From SAR202-VII-2 sp965263165 (GTDB lineage: Bacteria; Chloroflexota; Dehalococcoidia; Lucifugimonadales; SAR202-VII-2), in assembly GCA_965263165.1 (NCBI GenBank), contig OZ253584.1, positions 2,976,001-3,040,000 of the forward strand: a stretch of DNA of 64,000 bases, written 5' to 3'. Positions 1 to 9,231 of this stretch are shown here, piece by piece (positions within the stretch are counted from its first letter, which is position 1; the number at the start of each line of letters is the position of its first letter). The notes under the pieces are model-generated. The model was not told where the DNA came from. It worked only from the letters and a program-made list of their open reading frames with translations, and ran no database searches. Made by a program: the position numbers and the translations under genes.

Positions 1-1020
1 GAGGATAATGTCGCCCGCTGGACAGTAGCCCGCCTGGAAGCACTGGGCTTCGCCGTCCAGGAAGACGCTTTCGGCAACCTCGTGGCGCGTCAGAACCCGC
101 CCGGCGCCGCGCCCATCATCCTGTCGGCTCACATGGACACCGTTCAGCCGTGCATCGGCATCCAGCCCCGTATACAGGACGGTCTCATCGTCTCCGACGG
201 CGCCACCATCGTCGGCGGCGACTGTAAAGCAGGCATGGCGGCCATCCTGGAGGCCCTCGCCTCCCTTCAGGACGAAGGGGCCACCGGCCTTCCCGTGGAG
301 GTATTCTTCTCCCGCCAGGAAGAAATGGGACTCGTTGGCGCAAAGAACCTCGACTTCCCTCTCCTGACCGGCAAGCAGGCCATCGTTTTCGACACCAACG
401 GCCCGGTGGAGCGGGTCATCTCTGGAGCTCCCACGCACTACGCCTTCAACGTCGACGTCACCGGTCGCGCCGCTCACGCCGGTGCCGAGCCGGAGAAGGG
501 GCTCTCTGCTATTCTTCTGGCATCCGAGATCATCACACGCCTGCCCCAGGGCCGCATAGACCTAGAAACCACGGCCAACGTTGGACTGATTGAAGGTGGC
601 TCGGTGCGCAACTCCGTGCCGGAGCGCGCCTCTTTCAAGGGCGAGTTCCGCAGCCGCAACGCCGACGCGCTCGCCAGGGTCAAGTCTCAGGTGCAGCAGT
701 CGGTAGACGAGGTCCGGGACCACCACCCCTCCGCTGTCATTGACCTCCAGTTCATCAAGGAGTTCGACGGTTACAACCTCGCCGGCGACGAGCCCCTCCT
801 CGCTAGGGTGACCGCTGCGCTGGGCGCCGTCGGCTTGGAGCCCCAGCTCGGCCCCACCGGCGGCGGCACCGACGCCAATATCCTGCGCCAACACGGCATC
901 GAGTCCCTGGTCGTAGGCATGGCCGCCCGGGACATCCACACCGTCCGGGAGGTCGTCGACATCGCCTGGCTCGTCAACGCCGCCCGCTTCTGCAGAGCCA
1001 TGATCGACGGCTACCGCTAG
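1..1020 (+). CDS. M20-family metallopeptidase, PepT-like (5' end cut off)
   Basis: The reading frame is open from base 1, so the true start lies outside the window; the GTG at 82 is internal. The product is a zinc aminopeptidase or deacylase of the M20 family, closest in pattern to tripeptidase T-like enzymes. Visible metal-site motifs are SAHMDTV (His and Asp ligands), VGGDCKAG (bridging Asp), the SRQEEMG pair (catalytic and ligand Glu), and a late PTGGGTDANIL segment. The dimerisation domain sits between about residues 150 and 260 of the visible part. It probably trims small peptides in the cytoplasm. It converges on nrdJ. Family is confident; substrate is unknown. Confidence 0.85.
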   Translation, partial: EDNVARWTVARLEALGFAVQEDAFGNLVARQNPPGAAPIILSAHMDTVQPCIGIQPRIQDGLIVSDGATIVGGDCKAGMAAILEALASLQDEGATGLPVEVFFSRQEEMGLVGAKNLDFPLLTGKQAIVFDTNGPVERVISGAPTHYAFNVDVTGRAAHAGAEPEKGLSAILLASEIITRLPQGRIDLETTANVGLIEGGSVRNSVPERASFKGEFRSRNADALARVKSQVQQSVDEVRDHHPSAVIDLQFIKEFDGYNLAGDEPLLARVTAALGAVGLEPQLGPTGGGTDANILRQHGIESLVVGMAARDIHTVREVVDIAWLVNAARFCRAMIDGYR

Positions 1021-1350
1021 TAGGGAATCCCTCCGGGAATCCTCCGCCGAGCTCACCGGGACCGCAGCGACTTCGGCGGCTGGCCAACATCATCGTCAGG
1101 ATGCTTGAGTCCGGATCCTGTGCATCCCAACGCCAGCGCCTCCCTCCTGGCTTTTCCTCTACACTCCTCTCCTGCTCTGCGCTCTCGGCTCGCGCTGCGG
1201 CGTGTTCACCCACGAAAAACCCCCAGCTCGGGGTGATAAGCCCCGAACCGGGGGCCGCCTTGGGGAAGGCGTCGAAGCGATGGGCAAGGGCGCGGGGGGC
1301 ACGCCCGTTTGGGACATCGTTGGTTGGCGGCCTCTAGCGGCCTCTGCTCC
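1021..1350. other. Intergenic region between convergent genes
   Basis: No convincing gene is present. Bases 1217-1254 form two GC-rich hairpins in a row (CCCCAGCTCGGGG, then CCCCGAACCGGGG). They may end transcription from either convergent neighbour, although neither has a clear U-run. Confidence 0.4.
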
Positions 1351-3699
1351 TTATTCGCACTTAGAATAGCCGCAACTCTTGCAGTTGCCGCATCCTTCTT
1401 GGAACACCAGCGGCGCCGAGCAGTCGGGGCACAGGGCACTACCATATCCCCGGTGCACCGTCCCCGACGCGCCCACTGGCGTCAGGTTGACACCAGCCAG
1501 CCCTTCAGCCTCTGCTGGCTCTTCCAGGTTCCGGTCGGCCAGCATGTTGAGCTGCGTGGCGTGGGCGCCGCGCGCCTGCTCTGAACCCATCTTGACTGCA
1601 CGCTCCAGCGCCAAGGCCACGGCATCGGGGGAGGAGCGCACCAGGATGCCTTGATCCCACGTTGGGCAGCAGGTGATCCCTCGTATCTGGGTCACGATTT
1701 CTTCCGCCGCGATGCCGCTGCGCAGCGCCAGAGAGACCAGCCTTGAAATGGCCTCCAACTGCGCCGAGTCGCAGCCGCCGGACTTGCCCAGCATTGAGAA
1801 CACCTCGAAGGGCTCGCTACCCTCGTCGAAGTTTGTCGTGATGTACATGTTGCCGTGGCCCGTGCGGATCCGCTCCGTACGGCCCAGCATGGCGGTGGGC
1901 CGCTGACGAGGCGCCGGTTGATCCTGGACGCTGGCCAAGAGCCGCTCCAAGCCAGCCTCGGCCGACGCGTTCTGCTCCTTCAAGGCGCCCGTCTCCAGCA
2001 CCTGTATCGCCTTGGAGCCGTCCCGATACACGGTCACCGCCTTGCAGCGGGTTTCCCATGCCAGGAAGAAGGCATCGCCGATGTCTTCAACGCTGGCGTC
2101 ATTGGCCATGTTGATCGTCTTGGACACCGAGTTGCTGGTGTACCGCTGCCAGGCCGCCTGCATCTTCACGTGGTCCAGCGCCGAGATCGTCATCGACGTC
2201 CGCAGCAGGCTCGGGTCCACTCCGTGAGCCCGCAACACCTCATCGGCTTCCTTGGGCCCAGCGCTCTCGGCGATCTCCCGCAGGATGGCCTCAGACTCCT
2301 GGGCACCCACCTTCTCCTCCAGCACTCGCCGCACCGCTGTCGGCGCCTCCACGATGGTAATGCTGGCACCTTCCTGGTCCTTCCACAGGGCCTTCCGAGT
2401 CCATGCCAGAGCAAAGTGCGGCTCAATGCCGCTGGAGCATCCCGCCAACAGTGAGATCGTGCCGGTGGGAGCGATAGTCAGCACACTGGAGTTGCGCACC
2501 GGGGGCATCCCCCGTTCCTTCAACCCGGACCGCTCGTACTCCGGGAACGGGCCGCGCTCTTCCGCCAGCTTTGCCGACTCGTCCCAGGCGGTGTCCCACA
2601 GGAACTTGCCCACCCGCTCCGCCATCGACTGGCCCTCCTCCGAGTCGTACGGAATCTGCAGGAGGATCAGGGCGTCGGCCCAGCCCATGACCCCCAGCCC
2701 CACCCGCCGCGTGGCCAGATTCACTTCCCGCAGCTTCGACAGCGGAAAGCTATTGACCTCAATAATGTCGTCCAGGAACCGGATGCCCGTGCGGACCGTG
2801 TATTCTAGGGCGTCCCAATCGAAGTCCCCGCTCTCAGAGCTGATGTGCTTGCTCAGGTCAATGGAGCCCAGACAGCAGTTGCCGTAGTTCTCTAGGAACT
2901 CCTCACCGCAGGGGTTGCTCGTTTGGATTAGGCCAAGCTGTGGGTTCGGCGCCGTCTCCCACACCCGGTCCATGAACACCACCCCCGGGTCGCCGGTCTT
3001 CCACGCCGACTCGCAGATCTCCCTCCACAGGTCTCGAGCCGAAATCGTTTCGATCGTCTCGCCGGAGCGGGGGTTGACCAGGCGCCAGTCTGCATTCTGG
3101 TGCACCGCCTCCATGAACGCGTCGGTGATCTGGACGGAAATGTTGAAGTTGGACAGCGTGTCGTCGCCGTCCTTGCAGTGAATGAACTCCTTGATGTCGG
3201 CGTGCCACACCCCGAGTTGGCCCATGTGGGCGCCCAGGCGGAAGGCCCCCTGCGTCAGCGTCTCTCCCACCTTTGAATACAGCTTCATCACCGCCACCGG
3301 CCCGCAGGCGACGCCGTGGGTGGTGCTGATCTTGTCGTTCTTCGGGCGCAGCGCCGTGAATCCGAACCCGATCCCGCCACCCCACTTCTCGATCATTGCC
3401 GCGTCGTAGGCGACGTTCATAATGGAATCCATGGAGTCGTCCGGGCTGACGCAGAAGCAGGCGCTCAGGCAGCCCTTATCCGTGCCCGCGTTGCGTATGG
3501 CCGGGGAGTTGGGGAGAAACCTCAGGGAAGTCAGCGCGTCGTAGTACTTCTCCTCCCAGTGGGCCCGCACGTCTTCCTGCTCCGACGACGCCACCGAACC
3601 GGCGATGCGGCGGAACAGGTCTTCAGGCGTCTCGCCGGCGTGCAGGTACCGGGCGGTCAACACCTTCAACGCGTTCTCGGTCATCCGTAGCTCTGCCAT
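1351..3699 (-). CDS. nrdJ: Adenosylcobalamin-dependent ribonucleotide reductase (class II)
   Basis: Reduces ribonucleotides to deoxyribonucleotides using a B12-derived radical, so it works without oxygen. The 782-residue product carries the class II signatures NPCGEE and APTGTIS, an upstream LSACFCVSPDD cysteine segment, and a C-terminal cysteine-rich zinc-ribbon-like tail of the CPxC...CxxCG...C type that can relay electrons. The start is supported by GGAGAGG six bases upstream of ATG. It lies 147 bp downstream of nrdR on the same strand, so the two are probably co-transcribed and NrdR controls its own target. Length and motifs match intact family members. Confidence 0.95.
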   Translation of the reverse strand: MAELRMTENALKVLTARYLHAGETPEDLFRRIAGSVASSEQEDVRAHWEEKYYDALTSLRFLPNSPAIRNAGTDKGCLSACFCVSPDDSMDSIMNVAYDAAMIEKWGGGIGFGFTALRPKNDKISTTHGVACGPVAVMKLYSKVGETLTQGAFRLGAHMGQLGVWHADIKEFIHCKDGDDTLSNFNISVQITDAFMEAVHQNADWRLVNPRSGETIETISARDLWREICESAWKTGDPGVVFMDRVWETAPNPQLGLIQTSNPCGEEFLENYGNCCLGSIDLSKHISSESGDFDWDALEYTVRTGIRFLDDIIEVNSFPLSKLREVNLATRRVGLGVMGWADALILLQIPYDSEEGQSMAERVGKFLWDTAWDESAKLAEERGPFPEYERSGLKERGMPPVRNSSVLTIAPTGTISLLAGCSSGIEPHFALAWTRKALWKDQEGASITIVEAPTAVRRVLEEKVGAQESEAILREIAESAGPKEADEVLRAHGVDPSLLRTSMTISALDHVKMQAAWQRYTSNSVSKTINMANDASVEDIGDAFFLAWETRCKAVTVYRDGSKAIQVLETGALKEQNASAEAGLERLLASVQDQPAPRQRPTAMLGRTERIRTGHGNMYITTNFDEGSEPFEVFSMLGKSGGCDSAQLEAISRLVSLALRSGIAAEEIVTQIRGITCCPTWDQGILVRSSPDAVALALERAVKMGSEQARGAHATQLNMLADRNLEEPAEAEGLAGVNLTPVGASGTVHRGYGSALCPDCSAPLVFQEGCGNCKSCGYSKCE

Positions 3700-3846
3700 G
3701 ATACGCCTCTCCGTGGCGGGAAACCTACGAAGCGAGGGCTCCCTTTTCTTTGTCTGTTTCGTCCGCTGCCGGGATCCGCCCTCCCTCTCTTGAGGGAGCA
3801 GAGAAGGAGACCCCAGCCTCTCTAACTCGCTAGCCCAGTGAACCGC

Positions 3847-4416
3847 CTACCCCTCCCCCACCGTCGGCTTCGCCGGAACCCCCGGCTTCCGTCCCCTGCG
3901 GGGCTTCCGCTCCGACTCCAAAGCCATGGCATCCTTGAACAACGCCAATTGCGCCTTGCTCGCCTGGTCGTCCCCCTTGTTCAGGGTCTCCAGCATCTCC
4001 TGGAACCTGTCCACATCCTCGAAGTCCCGGTACACGCTGGCGAAGCGGATGTAGGCAACCTGGTCCACTTCCCTTAGCCTGTCCATCACCGCTTCGCCGA
4101 TCACGTAGGTCAGAATCTCACTCTTACCGGAGGCCACCACCTGGCTCTCGATTTCGTCCACTATCTTCTCGATGACTCCGGTCGGCAGGGGACGCCTAGC
4201 GCACGCCAACCGGATGCCCGACATCAGCTTGTCTCTGCTGAACTCCTCCCGGCGACCGTCTCTCTTCACCGCCATCAGATTACTGGCGTAGACCCTCTCG
4301 TAGGTCGTAAACCGCGCGCCACAGCCCAGACATTGGCGGCGGCGGCGAATCCCTTCGTCGCTGTCGCGGGAGTCGGTCACCCGGGAGCCGGGATTGCCGC
4401 AGAATGGACAGCGCAT
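3847..4416 (-). CDS. nrdR: Transcriptional repressor NrdR
   Basis: A 189-residue repressor of ribonucleotide reductase genes that senses ATP/dATP. The N-terminal zinc ribbon has Cys3, Cys6, Cys29 and Cys32, with the usual RRRRQCLGCGARF stretch. An ATP-cone follows at about residues 49-139. The C-terminal tail is rich in Lys, Arg and Pro and longer than in many homologues. It precedes nrdJ in the same direction. A short hairpin and a TTGACA-type promoter lie upstream, with an NrdR-box-like AT-rich site further out. Confidence 0.95.
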   Translation of the reverse strand: MRCPFCGNPGSRVTDSRDSDEGIRRRRQCLGCGARFTTYERVYASNLMAVKRDGRREEFSRDKLMSGIRLACARRPLPTGVIEKIVDEIESQVVASGKSEILTYVIGEAVMDRLREVDQVAYIRFASVYRDFEDVDRFQEMLETLNKGDDQASKAQLALFKDAMALESERKPRRGRKPGVPAKPTVGEG

Positions 4417-4430
4417 TGATTTCCAACGAT

Positions 4431-4451
4431 GTCAGAGCACATCGCTCTGAC
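4431..4451 (-). promoter_or_regulatory. Perfect hairpin in the nrdR leader
   Basis: GTCAGAGC and GCTCTGAC form an 8-bp perfect stem with a 5-nt loop. It sits 15-35 bases upstream of the nrdR ATG, just before its ribosome-binding region. It could affect nrdR translation or be a protein-binding palindrome. No function is known. Confidence 0.5.
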
Positions 4452-4516
4452 CCAATTCCCCCAGATGTTGTGTTCCCAGAGCCTCAAACCACTTGTGCTT
4501 GAGGATACGAGCACCC

Positions 4517-4545
4517 ATGCTGACAGGATAGCCAGTGGCTGTCAA
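4517..4545 (-). promoter_or_regulatory. Candidate sigma-70 promoter of nrdR-nrdJ
   Basis: On the minus strand a perfect TTGACA (4545-4540) is followed after 17 bases by CAGCAT (4522-4517), a weak -10 hexamer. The spacing is ideal and transcription would start about 95 bases before nrdR. Confidence 0.5.
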
Positions 4546-4576
4546 GGGGTTTACAAGGCCAAAATAACATGTTTTT

Positions 4577-4592
4577 CCACAATATATGCCGA
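4577..4592 (-). promoter_or_regulatory. Candidate NrdR box
   Basis: CCACAATATATGCCGA matches 11 of 16 positions of the NrdR-box consensus as I recall it (acaCwATATATwGtgt), including ten consecutive matches (CACAATATAT). It stands out in GC-rich DNA about 30 bases upstream of the candidate -35. A second box at the usual phased distance was not seen, so this is tentative. Confidence 0.4.
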
Positions 4593-4728
4593 GCCCAAGG
4601 CTTCAAGCCACAAGATGGCGGCATACGCTCCGCAGGACCCCACCCTGCCCCGCCCCCTGTTCGCCCGCAGCGGCAGGGCATGCTATAGTGAGGGTATCCC
4701 TTCCCCTCCGAGAGAGGTCTTTTCCACT

Positions 4729-5538
4729 ATGCGCGTGGGCTTTATAGGAGGCGGCGTCATGGCCGAGGCCATGATCGCCGGCGCCATCCGCGGCAACGTG
4801 CTCCGCCCCGGCGACGTCGTCGCCGGGGAGGTTGTTGACGACCGGCGCGCCCTCCTCGAACAGCGTTACAACATCGCCACCACGGCCGACAACGTAGAGG
4901 CCTGCCGCAACGCTGAGATGGTCATCTTGGCCGTCAAGCCCCAGAGCTTCCCCGGAGTGGCGAAGGGTCTCGCCGGGCGCCTCAACGACCGGCAGACGGT
5001 CCTCTCCATCATGGCCGGCGTCACCCTGGCAACCCTAACCTCTGCTCTGCGGAGCGACGCCGTCATCAGGGTAATGCCCAATACCCCGGCGCAGGAGGGC
5101 CTGGGCATGAGCGCCTGGATCGCCGCCCCGCCGGTGACGGCGACGGCCCGGGAGGGGGCGCGGGCACTGCTGAAGACGCTGGGAGAAGAGATCGAGTTCG
5201 AGGACGAGCACTACCTGGACATGGCGACTGCTGTAAGCGGCAGCGGCCCCGCCTACGTTTTCACCTTTGCCGAGGCCCTCATCGATGCTGGCGTGGCCGT
5301 GGGCCTCCCCAGAGATGCAGCAACCAAAATGGTGCTCCAGACCATCATGGGAAGCATTGCCCTGCTGCAGCGCCGCCCCCAGCACCCCGCAGAGTTGCGG
5401 GCCATGGTCACCTCTCCCGGAGGCACAACCGCCGCCGCGCTCCAGGAGCTTGAACGGGGCGCGTTCCGCGCAACCATCGCCGAGGCCGTGCGGGCGGCCT
5501 TCGAGAGGTCCGTCGCGCTGGGTCAGAAGGAGGCCTGA
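4729..5538 (+). CDS. proC: Pyrroline-5-carboxylate reductase
   Basis: Last step of proline synthesis: NAD(P)H-dependent reduction of pyrroline-5-carboxylate. The 269-residue protein begins MRVGFIGGGVMAEAM, a Rossmann nucleotide-binding loop, and contains the ProC signature around SGSGPAYVFTFAEAL. The frame is open further upstream, but ATG 4729 gives the normal family length and has AGAGAGG about ten bases before it; a TATAGT-like -10 lies at 4684-4689. It is followed after one base by a YggT-family gene, a common proC neighbour. Confidence 0.93.
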   Translation: MRVGFIGGGVMAEAMIAGAIRGNVLRPGDVVAGEVVDDRRALLEQRYNIATTADNVEACRNAEMVILAVKPQSFPGVAKGLAGRLNDRQTVLSIMAGVTLATLTSALRSDAVIRVMPNTPAQEGLGMSAWIAAPPVTATAREGARALLKTLGEEIEFEDEHYLDMATAVSGSGPAYVFTFAEALIDAGVAVGLPRDAATKMVLQTIMGSIALLQRRPQHPAELRAMVTSPGGTTAAALQELERGAFRATIAEAVRAAFERSVALGQKEA

Positions 5539-5539
5539 C

Positions 5540-5797
5540 ATGAAAGCGATCCTCCTCTACATCATTCAAATCCTCATGCTGGCCATCTTCGCCCAGGTGG
5601 TCATCTCCTGGCTTGTGGTCCTTGGCATCCGCAGCCCGTTGATACTCTCCCTCTACCGGGCGGTGACCACCGTCAACGAGCCCATCATGCGGCCTCTCCG
5701 CAAAGTCATCCCTAACTTCGGCATGATCGATATCACGCCGATGGTGGCCATCATCGTCCTTGTCATCATCCAAGAGGTCATTGCGAGGGCTCTCTAA
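5540..5797 (+). CDS. YggT-family membrane protein
   Basis: An 85-residue protein with two hydrophobic helices (about residues 3-27 and 62-82) around a short loop containing the conserved NEPIMRPLRKVIPN segment. YggT proteins act in the cell envelope and in osmotic balance or septum-associated processes, but the exact role is not settled. A strong AAGGAGG lies eight bases before ATG 5540, directly after the proC stop, so translation is probably coupled. Confidence 0.88.
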   Translation: MKAILLYIIQILMLAIFAQVVISWLVVLGIRSPLILSLYRAVTTVNEPIMRPLRKVIPNFGMIDITPMVAIIVLVIIQEVIARAL

Positions 5798-5804
5798 CCC
5801 ACGT

Positions 5805-6095
5805 TCAGCGCCCCACGCCGCTGTCAGCAGAACCCCCCGCCAGCCGCCGCCGCACCTCCTCATCATCCAAGCCCGCGACCTCCACCACCTTATTCCTAGA
5901 AGCCATGCCCCGAAGGATGGCCACTCGGGATCGCGGCACACCCAGCCGATCCGCCAGCAGCTTCACCAGAGCCTCATTGGCCCTACCCTCCACCGGCGCC
6001 GCCGACAGCCTCACCCGCAGCACGCCATCCACGAAGCCCATCACCTGGCTCCGGCGAGCCATCGGCTGAACATGCACGCCGATCCTAGAGCACAT
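5805..6095 (-). CDS. DUF167 (YggU-like) protein
   Basis: A 96-residue protein with the family core (VHVQPMARRSQV, LSAAPVEGRANEAL, then a SRNKVVEV strand). Members are small alpha/beta proteins of unknown biochemical role, often near proC and yggT as here. ATG 6095 is chosen because GGGAGGGG lies six bases upstream and it gives the family length; the frame stays open upstream to 6254. The gene converges on yggT, with stops seven bases apart. Confidence 0.85.
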   Translation of the reverse strand: MCSRIGVHVQPMARRSQVMGFVDGVLRVRLSAAPVEGRANEALVKLLADRLGVPRSRVAILRGMASRNKVVEVAGLDDEEVRRRLAGGSADSGVGR

Positions 6096-6266
6096 CACAC
6101 CCCTCCCGCCGAGCCATCGCATGGACAACAACCCGCCCCCGCGTCCGCAAAGGACCATCGGATTGCTTGAACCCAAGCAGGAGGCTGCGCCGCATGGCCA
6201 GCTGGCTATTGACCGGGGCCCGAGCCCGGCCGATAATGGCCCCACTCTGCCCACAGAGGCGGCCTC

Positions 6267-6599
6267 ATGTACCGAAAAGAACTACTGAAGGGTAGCACCG
6301 AATCGCTGCTTCTGGCCGTGTTGGAGGAAGGCCCACTCTACGGTTACCAAATAACCAGGGAAATGGAACAACGTAGTTCTGGGTACTTCCGCTTCAAGGA
6401 AGGAACCCTGTACCCCGCTCTACATCGCCTGGAGAAGGCGGGCATGTTGGACGGCATGTGGGAAGCTGCCCCCAGCGGCCAGCAGCGCCGCTACTATCAC
6501 ATCACCACCAGCGGCCTTGAGGCTCTGGCCCGCATGATGGACGAGTGGCGCAGCTTCTCCCGAGCCGTCAACTTGGTGATCGATCCTGGGCTGGCCTGA
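6267..6599 (+). CDS. PadR-family transcriptional regulator
   Basis: A 110-residue winged-helix regulator. The N-terminal segment LLKGSTESLLLAVLEEGPLYG, the GYQITREMEQRS recognition region and the EGTLYPALHRLEKAG wing are characteristic. PadR repressors usually control an adjacent gene. Here a membrane protein follows after eight bases, an arrangement seen often for PadR with HAAS-type membrane partners, so the pair is probably an autoregulated operon. Confidence 0.9.
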   Translation: MYRKELLKGSTESLLLAVLEEGPLYGYQITREMEQRSSGYFRFKEGTLYPALHRLEKAGMLDGMWEAAPSGQQRRYYHITTSGLEALARMMDEWRSFSRAVNLVIDPGLA

Positions 6600-6607
6600 G
6601 GTTCGCC

Positions 6608-7582
6608 ATGCCGTCTGAGTTCGACCCCTACCTGAGTTCCATAGAACGCCGGCTGCATCTCAGACCAGAGCAGGAGCGAGACATCCTCGTTGAGCTCCGC
6701 GGCCACCTGGAAGAGTTGGCCGACGAACATCGTCAGAAGGGCGTCGACACCCAGGAAGCGCTGCACCGCGCTGTGGAAGACATGGGCGTTCCCAACGATA
6801 TCGCCCGTCGCATGTATGACATCCACAGCGGCAACTCTTGGCGCGACGCCATACTGGCGGCCATCCCACACCTCGCCTTCGCCGTCCTGTTCGCTCTCCA
6901 CCTGTGGACCCGCACGGCGTGGGTGGCCGTCGTCGTCGGCGTTCTGGCGCTGGTCAGCCTTCACGGCTGGCGGCGCACCAAGTCCATCTGGCTCTATCCC
7001 TGGCTGAGCTACAGCCTCGCCATCCCCATCCTGTCCAGCCTGGCCGCTATGGGCGCCGTGGGCTATGGCGTGTGGAGCCTCGTCCGACACGGCGACGCTC
7101 CCCTCGGCATCCCGTACTACATCCTTTTGGGACTCTACGCCCCCTTCGCCCTTTATATCGCCGCCTCCCTGGCATCTAAGGTCGTCAGAAGAGACTGGCT
7201 CCTGGCGTCCCTCACCGCCACCCCTCTGCCCATCCTCGTAGGCTGGCTCCTGTTCATTCAGGACGAGGGCAGGACCATCGGCGACAACCCCCAGCACATC
7301 AACCAAACCGACAGCTCCACTGCCCTGGTCTTTCTGGCGCTCGCCATTACCACGGCAGTCTTCCTCAGGGTGAGTCAGCGGCTGCTGCGCATACTCTTGC
7401 TCATCACCGCCACGCCAATCCTCACGTTCTTCGCCTATCTGACCTTCCTGGACAGCCCCGGCCTGCTCACCGTCGTCCTCGTCGCAGCCTTCTGCGCTGT
7501 CCTGTTGTTGGGCCCTGCGCTCGTGGACGCCCGCCTGCACCGGCCCATCTCCACCGGGCCACCCGCCTTCGAACGGCGCTGA
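6608..7582 (+). CDS. HAAS/permease-prefix-type membrane protein
   Basis: A 324-residue protein. Residues 1-75 form a soluble helical prefix (FDPYLSSIERRLHLRPEQ, then a long acidic helix) of the HAAS or permease-prefix type found next to PadR regulators. The rest holds seven to nine hydrophobic helices. ATG 6608 is chosen because it begins the conserved prefix just after the padR stop. Function is unknown; a role in sensing membrane stress together with the PadR regulator is inferred from context only. Confidence 0.75.
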   Translation: MPSEFDPYLSSIERRLHLRPEQERDILVELRGHLEELADEHRQKGVDTQEALHRAVEDMGVPNDIARRMYDIHSGNSWRDAILAAIPHLAFAVLFALHLWTRTAWVAVVVGVLALVSLHGWRRTKSIWLYPWLSYSLAIPILSSLAAMGAVGYGVWSLVRHGDAPLGIPYYILLGLYAPFALYIAASLASKVVRRDWLLASLTATPLPILVGWLLFIQDEGRTIGDNPQHINQTDSSTALVFLALAITTAVFLRVSQRLLRILLLITATPILTFFAYLTFLDSPGLLTVVLVAAFCAVLLLGPALVDARLHRPISTGPPAFERR

Positions 7583-7714
7583 ACGCCAAAGACCCGCGCG
7601 CGTCATCTGACGGACCCGCCCAGAAACGCGGGGCGGAGAGGCGCCAGCCCTTGCATCACCCGCCTCAGTCCACTACTGTTACCCCATCAATCGCACACCT
7701 CATGGAGGTTGGCC

Positions 7715-8887
7715 ATGGTGGAAGCAGCCAAAAAGACCCTCCGCATCGACTCCGACAGCCATTTCCTGCCGCTCCTCGATCCTGAATCCCTGGCGGCCCT
7801 CCTTCCCGGCTTCGAGCCGAGGCTCGTAGACATGATCGCCCGGGACACCGCCGTCTTCTCCGACCCCAATGCCCGCAGCGGGGGCTTCAGCGGCACCGCC
7901 GCAGGCCAGCAGGTGGGAGCCCTCGTCGGCGGCATCTCCGCTCGGGCCAGCAGTTCAGGGCCCGTCGGCCACGCTGCTTTTGAAGAACGGGCCAAGCTCC
8001 TCCCCGAGACCGGCTTCGACATGCAGGTCCTGATCCCCGACGGCGTCTTCTTGGAGAGGCCCTTCAAATCCCCCGTCGACGTGGCCGAGTCAGGCATAGA
8101 CTCATCCATCCGATACGCCCTCTGCGTCGGGTATAACAACGCCGTGGCCGTGGCCCAGAGCAATATGGCCGATACCTTCATCGGCGGAGCGCTGGTCCCC
8201 TTCGGCGGGGGCTCCGTAGAACAGTGTTGCGATGAGGCCGTCCGGGGCGTCCGGGACCTCGGCCTCAAGGCCGTCGTCATCAACGACAACTGGGCGGGCC
8301 GCAACTACGACTCCCTCGACCTGTACCCCTTCTGGCAAACCGTCAACGACCTCGACGTGCCAATCATCGTCCACCCCGCTCCCTTCGCCTGCCAGGTCAC
8401 CGACCACGTGCCGCGCACTTATCGCCTTGGGTGGGAGCGCATGCGGCGCCTCCACATCAGCAACTACCTTGGCTTCGCCTTCGAGTACATGGTGGCTCTG
8501 GCCAGCCTGACCCTGGGCGGCGTGTTCAAGGAGTTCCCCAACCTCCGCTTCTGTTTCTACGAGGCCGGCGGTTCCTGGCTGCCCTGGGTCATGTTCACGC
8601 TGGACCACACCTACAACGTTGAGCGCCAGTGCGCCCGCTGCGACATTCCCCCCAGCGAGCAGATCATGCGGTCCTGCTTCATAGCGGTGGAGCCCTACGA
8701 GGAACCCATCGTCCAGACCATCGCGCAGGTGGGAAGCCAGAACTTCCTAGTGGGCAGCGACTACCCCCACCCTCCCTCCACCTTCCCAAACACCGCCGTC
8801 GGCATCGAGCGGCTGGAAGGCCTGACCCAGCAGGACAAGGACAACATCCTGGGCCTCAATGCCCGGGCTGTCTTCCAAGTACCCTAA
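7715..8887 (+). CDS. Amidohydrolase-2 family metal-dependent hydrolase
   Basis: A 390-residue TIM-barrel protein of the amidohydrolase-2 (ACMSD-like) group, which catalyses hydrolysis or decarboxylation of ring or carboxylic acid substrates. The N-terminal DSDSHF gives the first metal ligands, IIVHPAP a later His, and VGSDYPHPPS the catalytic Asp region. GGAGG six bases before ATG 7715 fixes the start. It is one of six such genes in the window and differs from the 56-60 kb trio in sequence and length. Substrate is unknown. Confidence 0.85.
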   Translation: MVEAAKKTLRIDSDSHFLPLLDPESLAALLPGFEPRLVDMIARDTAVFSDPNARSGGFSGTAAGQQVGALVGGISARASSSGPVGHAAFEERAKLLPETGFDMQVLIPDGVFLERPFKSPVDVAESGIDSSIRYALCVGYNNAVAVAQSNMADTFIGGALVPFGGGSVEQCCDEAVRGVRDLGLKAVVINDNWAGRNYDSLDLYPFWQTVNDLDVPIIVHPAPFACQVTDHVPRTYRLGWERMRRLHISNYLGFAFEYMVALASLTLGGVFKEFPNLRFCFYEAGGSWLPWVMFTLDHTYNVERQCARCDIPPSEQIMRSCFIAVEPYEEPIVQTIAQVGSQNFLVGSDYPHPPSTFPNTAVGIERLEGLTQQDKDNILGLNARAVFQVP

Positions 8888-8907
8888 CCCCTCCGGTTAG
8901 CGCTTAC

Positions 8908-8931
8908 GGCCCCTCCACTGTTGGAGGGGCC
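8908..8931 (+). terminator. Hairpin terminator candidate after the amidohydrolase gene
   Basis: GGCCCCTCCA and TGGAGGGGCC form a perfect 10-bp stem with a 4-nt loop, 21 bases after the stop codon. No U-run follows, so termination may be weak. Confidence 0.5.
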
Positions 8932-9157
8932 GCCATGTTCGAATGATGGCTGGATAGGGAAGATGGCGGCGGGGAGGGAACGCTTCCTAGCCTTCCCCCC
9001 GAGTACGAGGGCAGGGATGGGATGGTTCCCCGAGGGGGGAAGGTCCGTGATCACCGCCGCACCCGTCACCGGCAAGTTCCTTTTTCTTATAGTCTCTTGT
9101 AGTCGTGGAGCCGCTACGTCCCCGCCTCCGTAGTGGACTCTCCCGCCCGTGTGTCCT

Positions 9158-9180
9158 AGGCGCCGGCAGTTGCGGCGCCT
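9158..9180. other. Perfect inverted repeat at the outer end of the solo RNA element
   Basis: AGGCGCCG and CGGCGCCT form an 8-bp stem with a 7-nt loop. It lies just beyond the conserved flank (about 9185-9231) shared with the element at 44.8 kb, on the side away from the RNA promoter. It may mark the element edge or act as a terminator. Confidence 0.4.
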
Positions 9181-9231
9181 GTATGATTGTTCGTAACCCT
9201 TATCAGCCGGATTTCGGGGTTTGCAGGCACG

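Noticed and set aside
4430..4600. Cobalamin riboswitch upstream of nrdR-nrdJ
   Set aside because: A GCCACTG string occurs on the minus strand, but no B12 box or matching helices were found, and the string lies within the promoter spacer.
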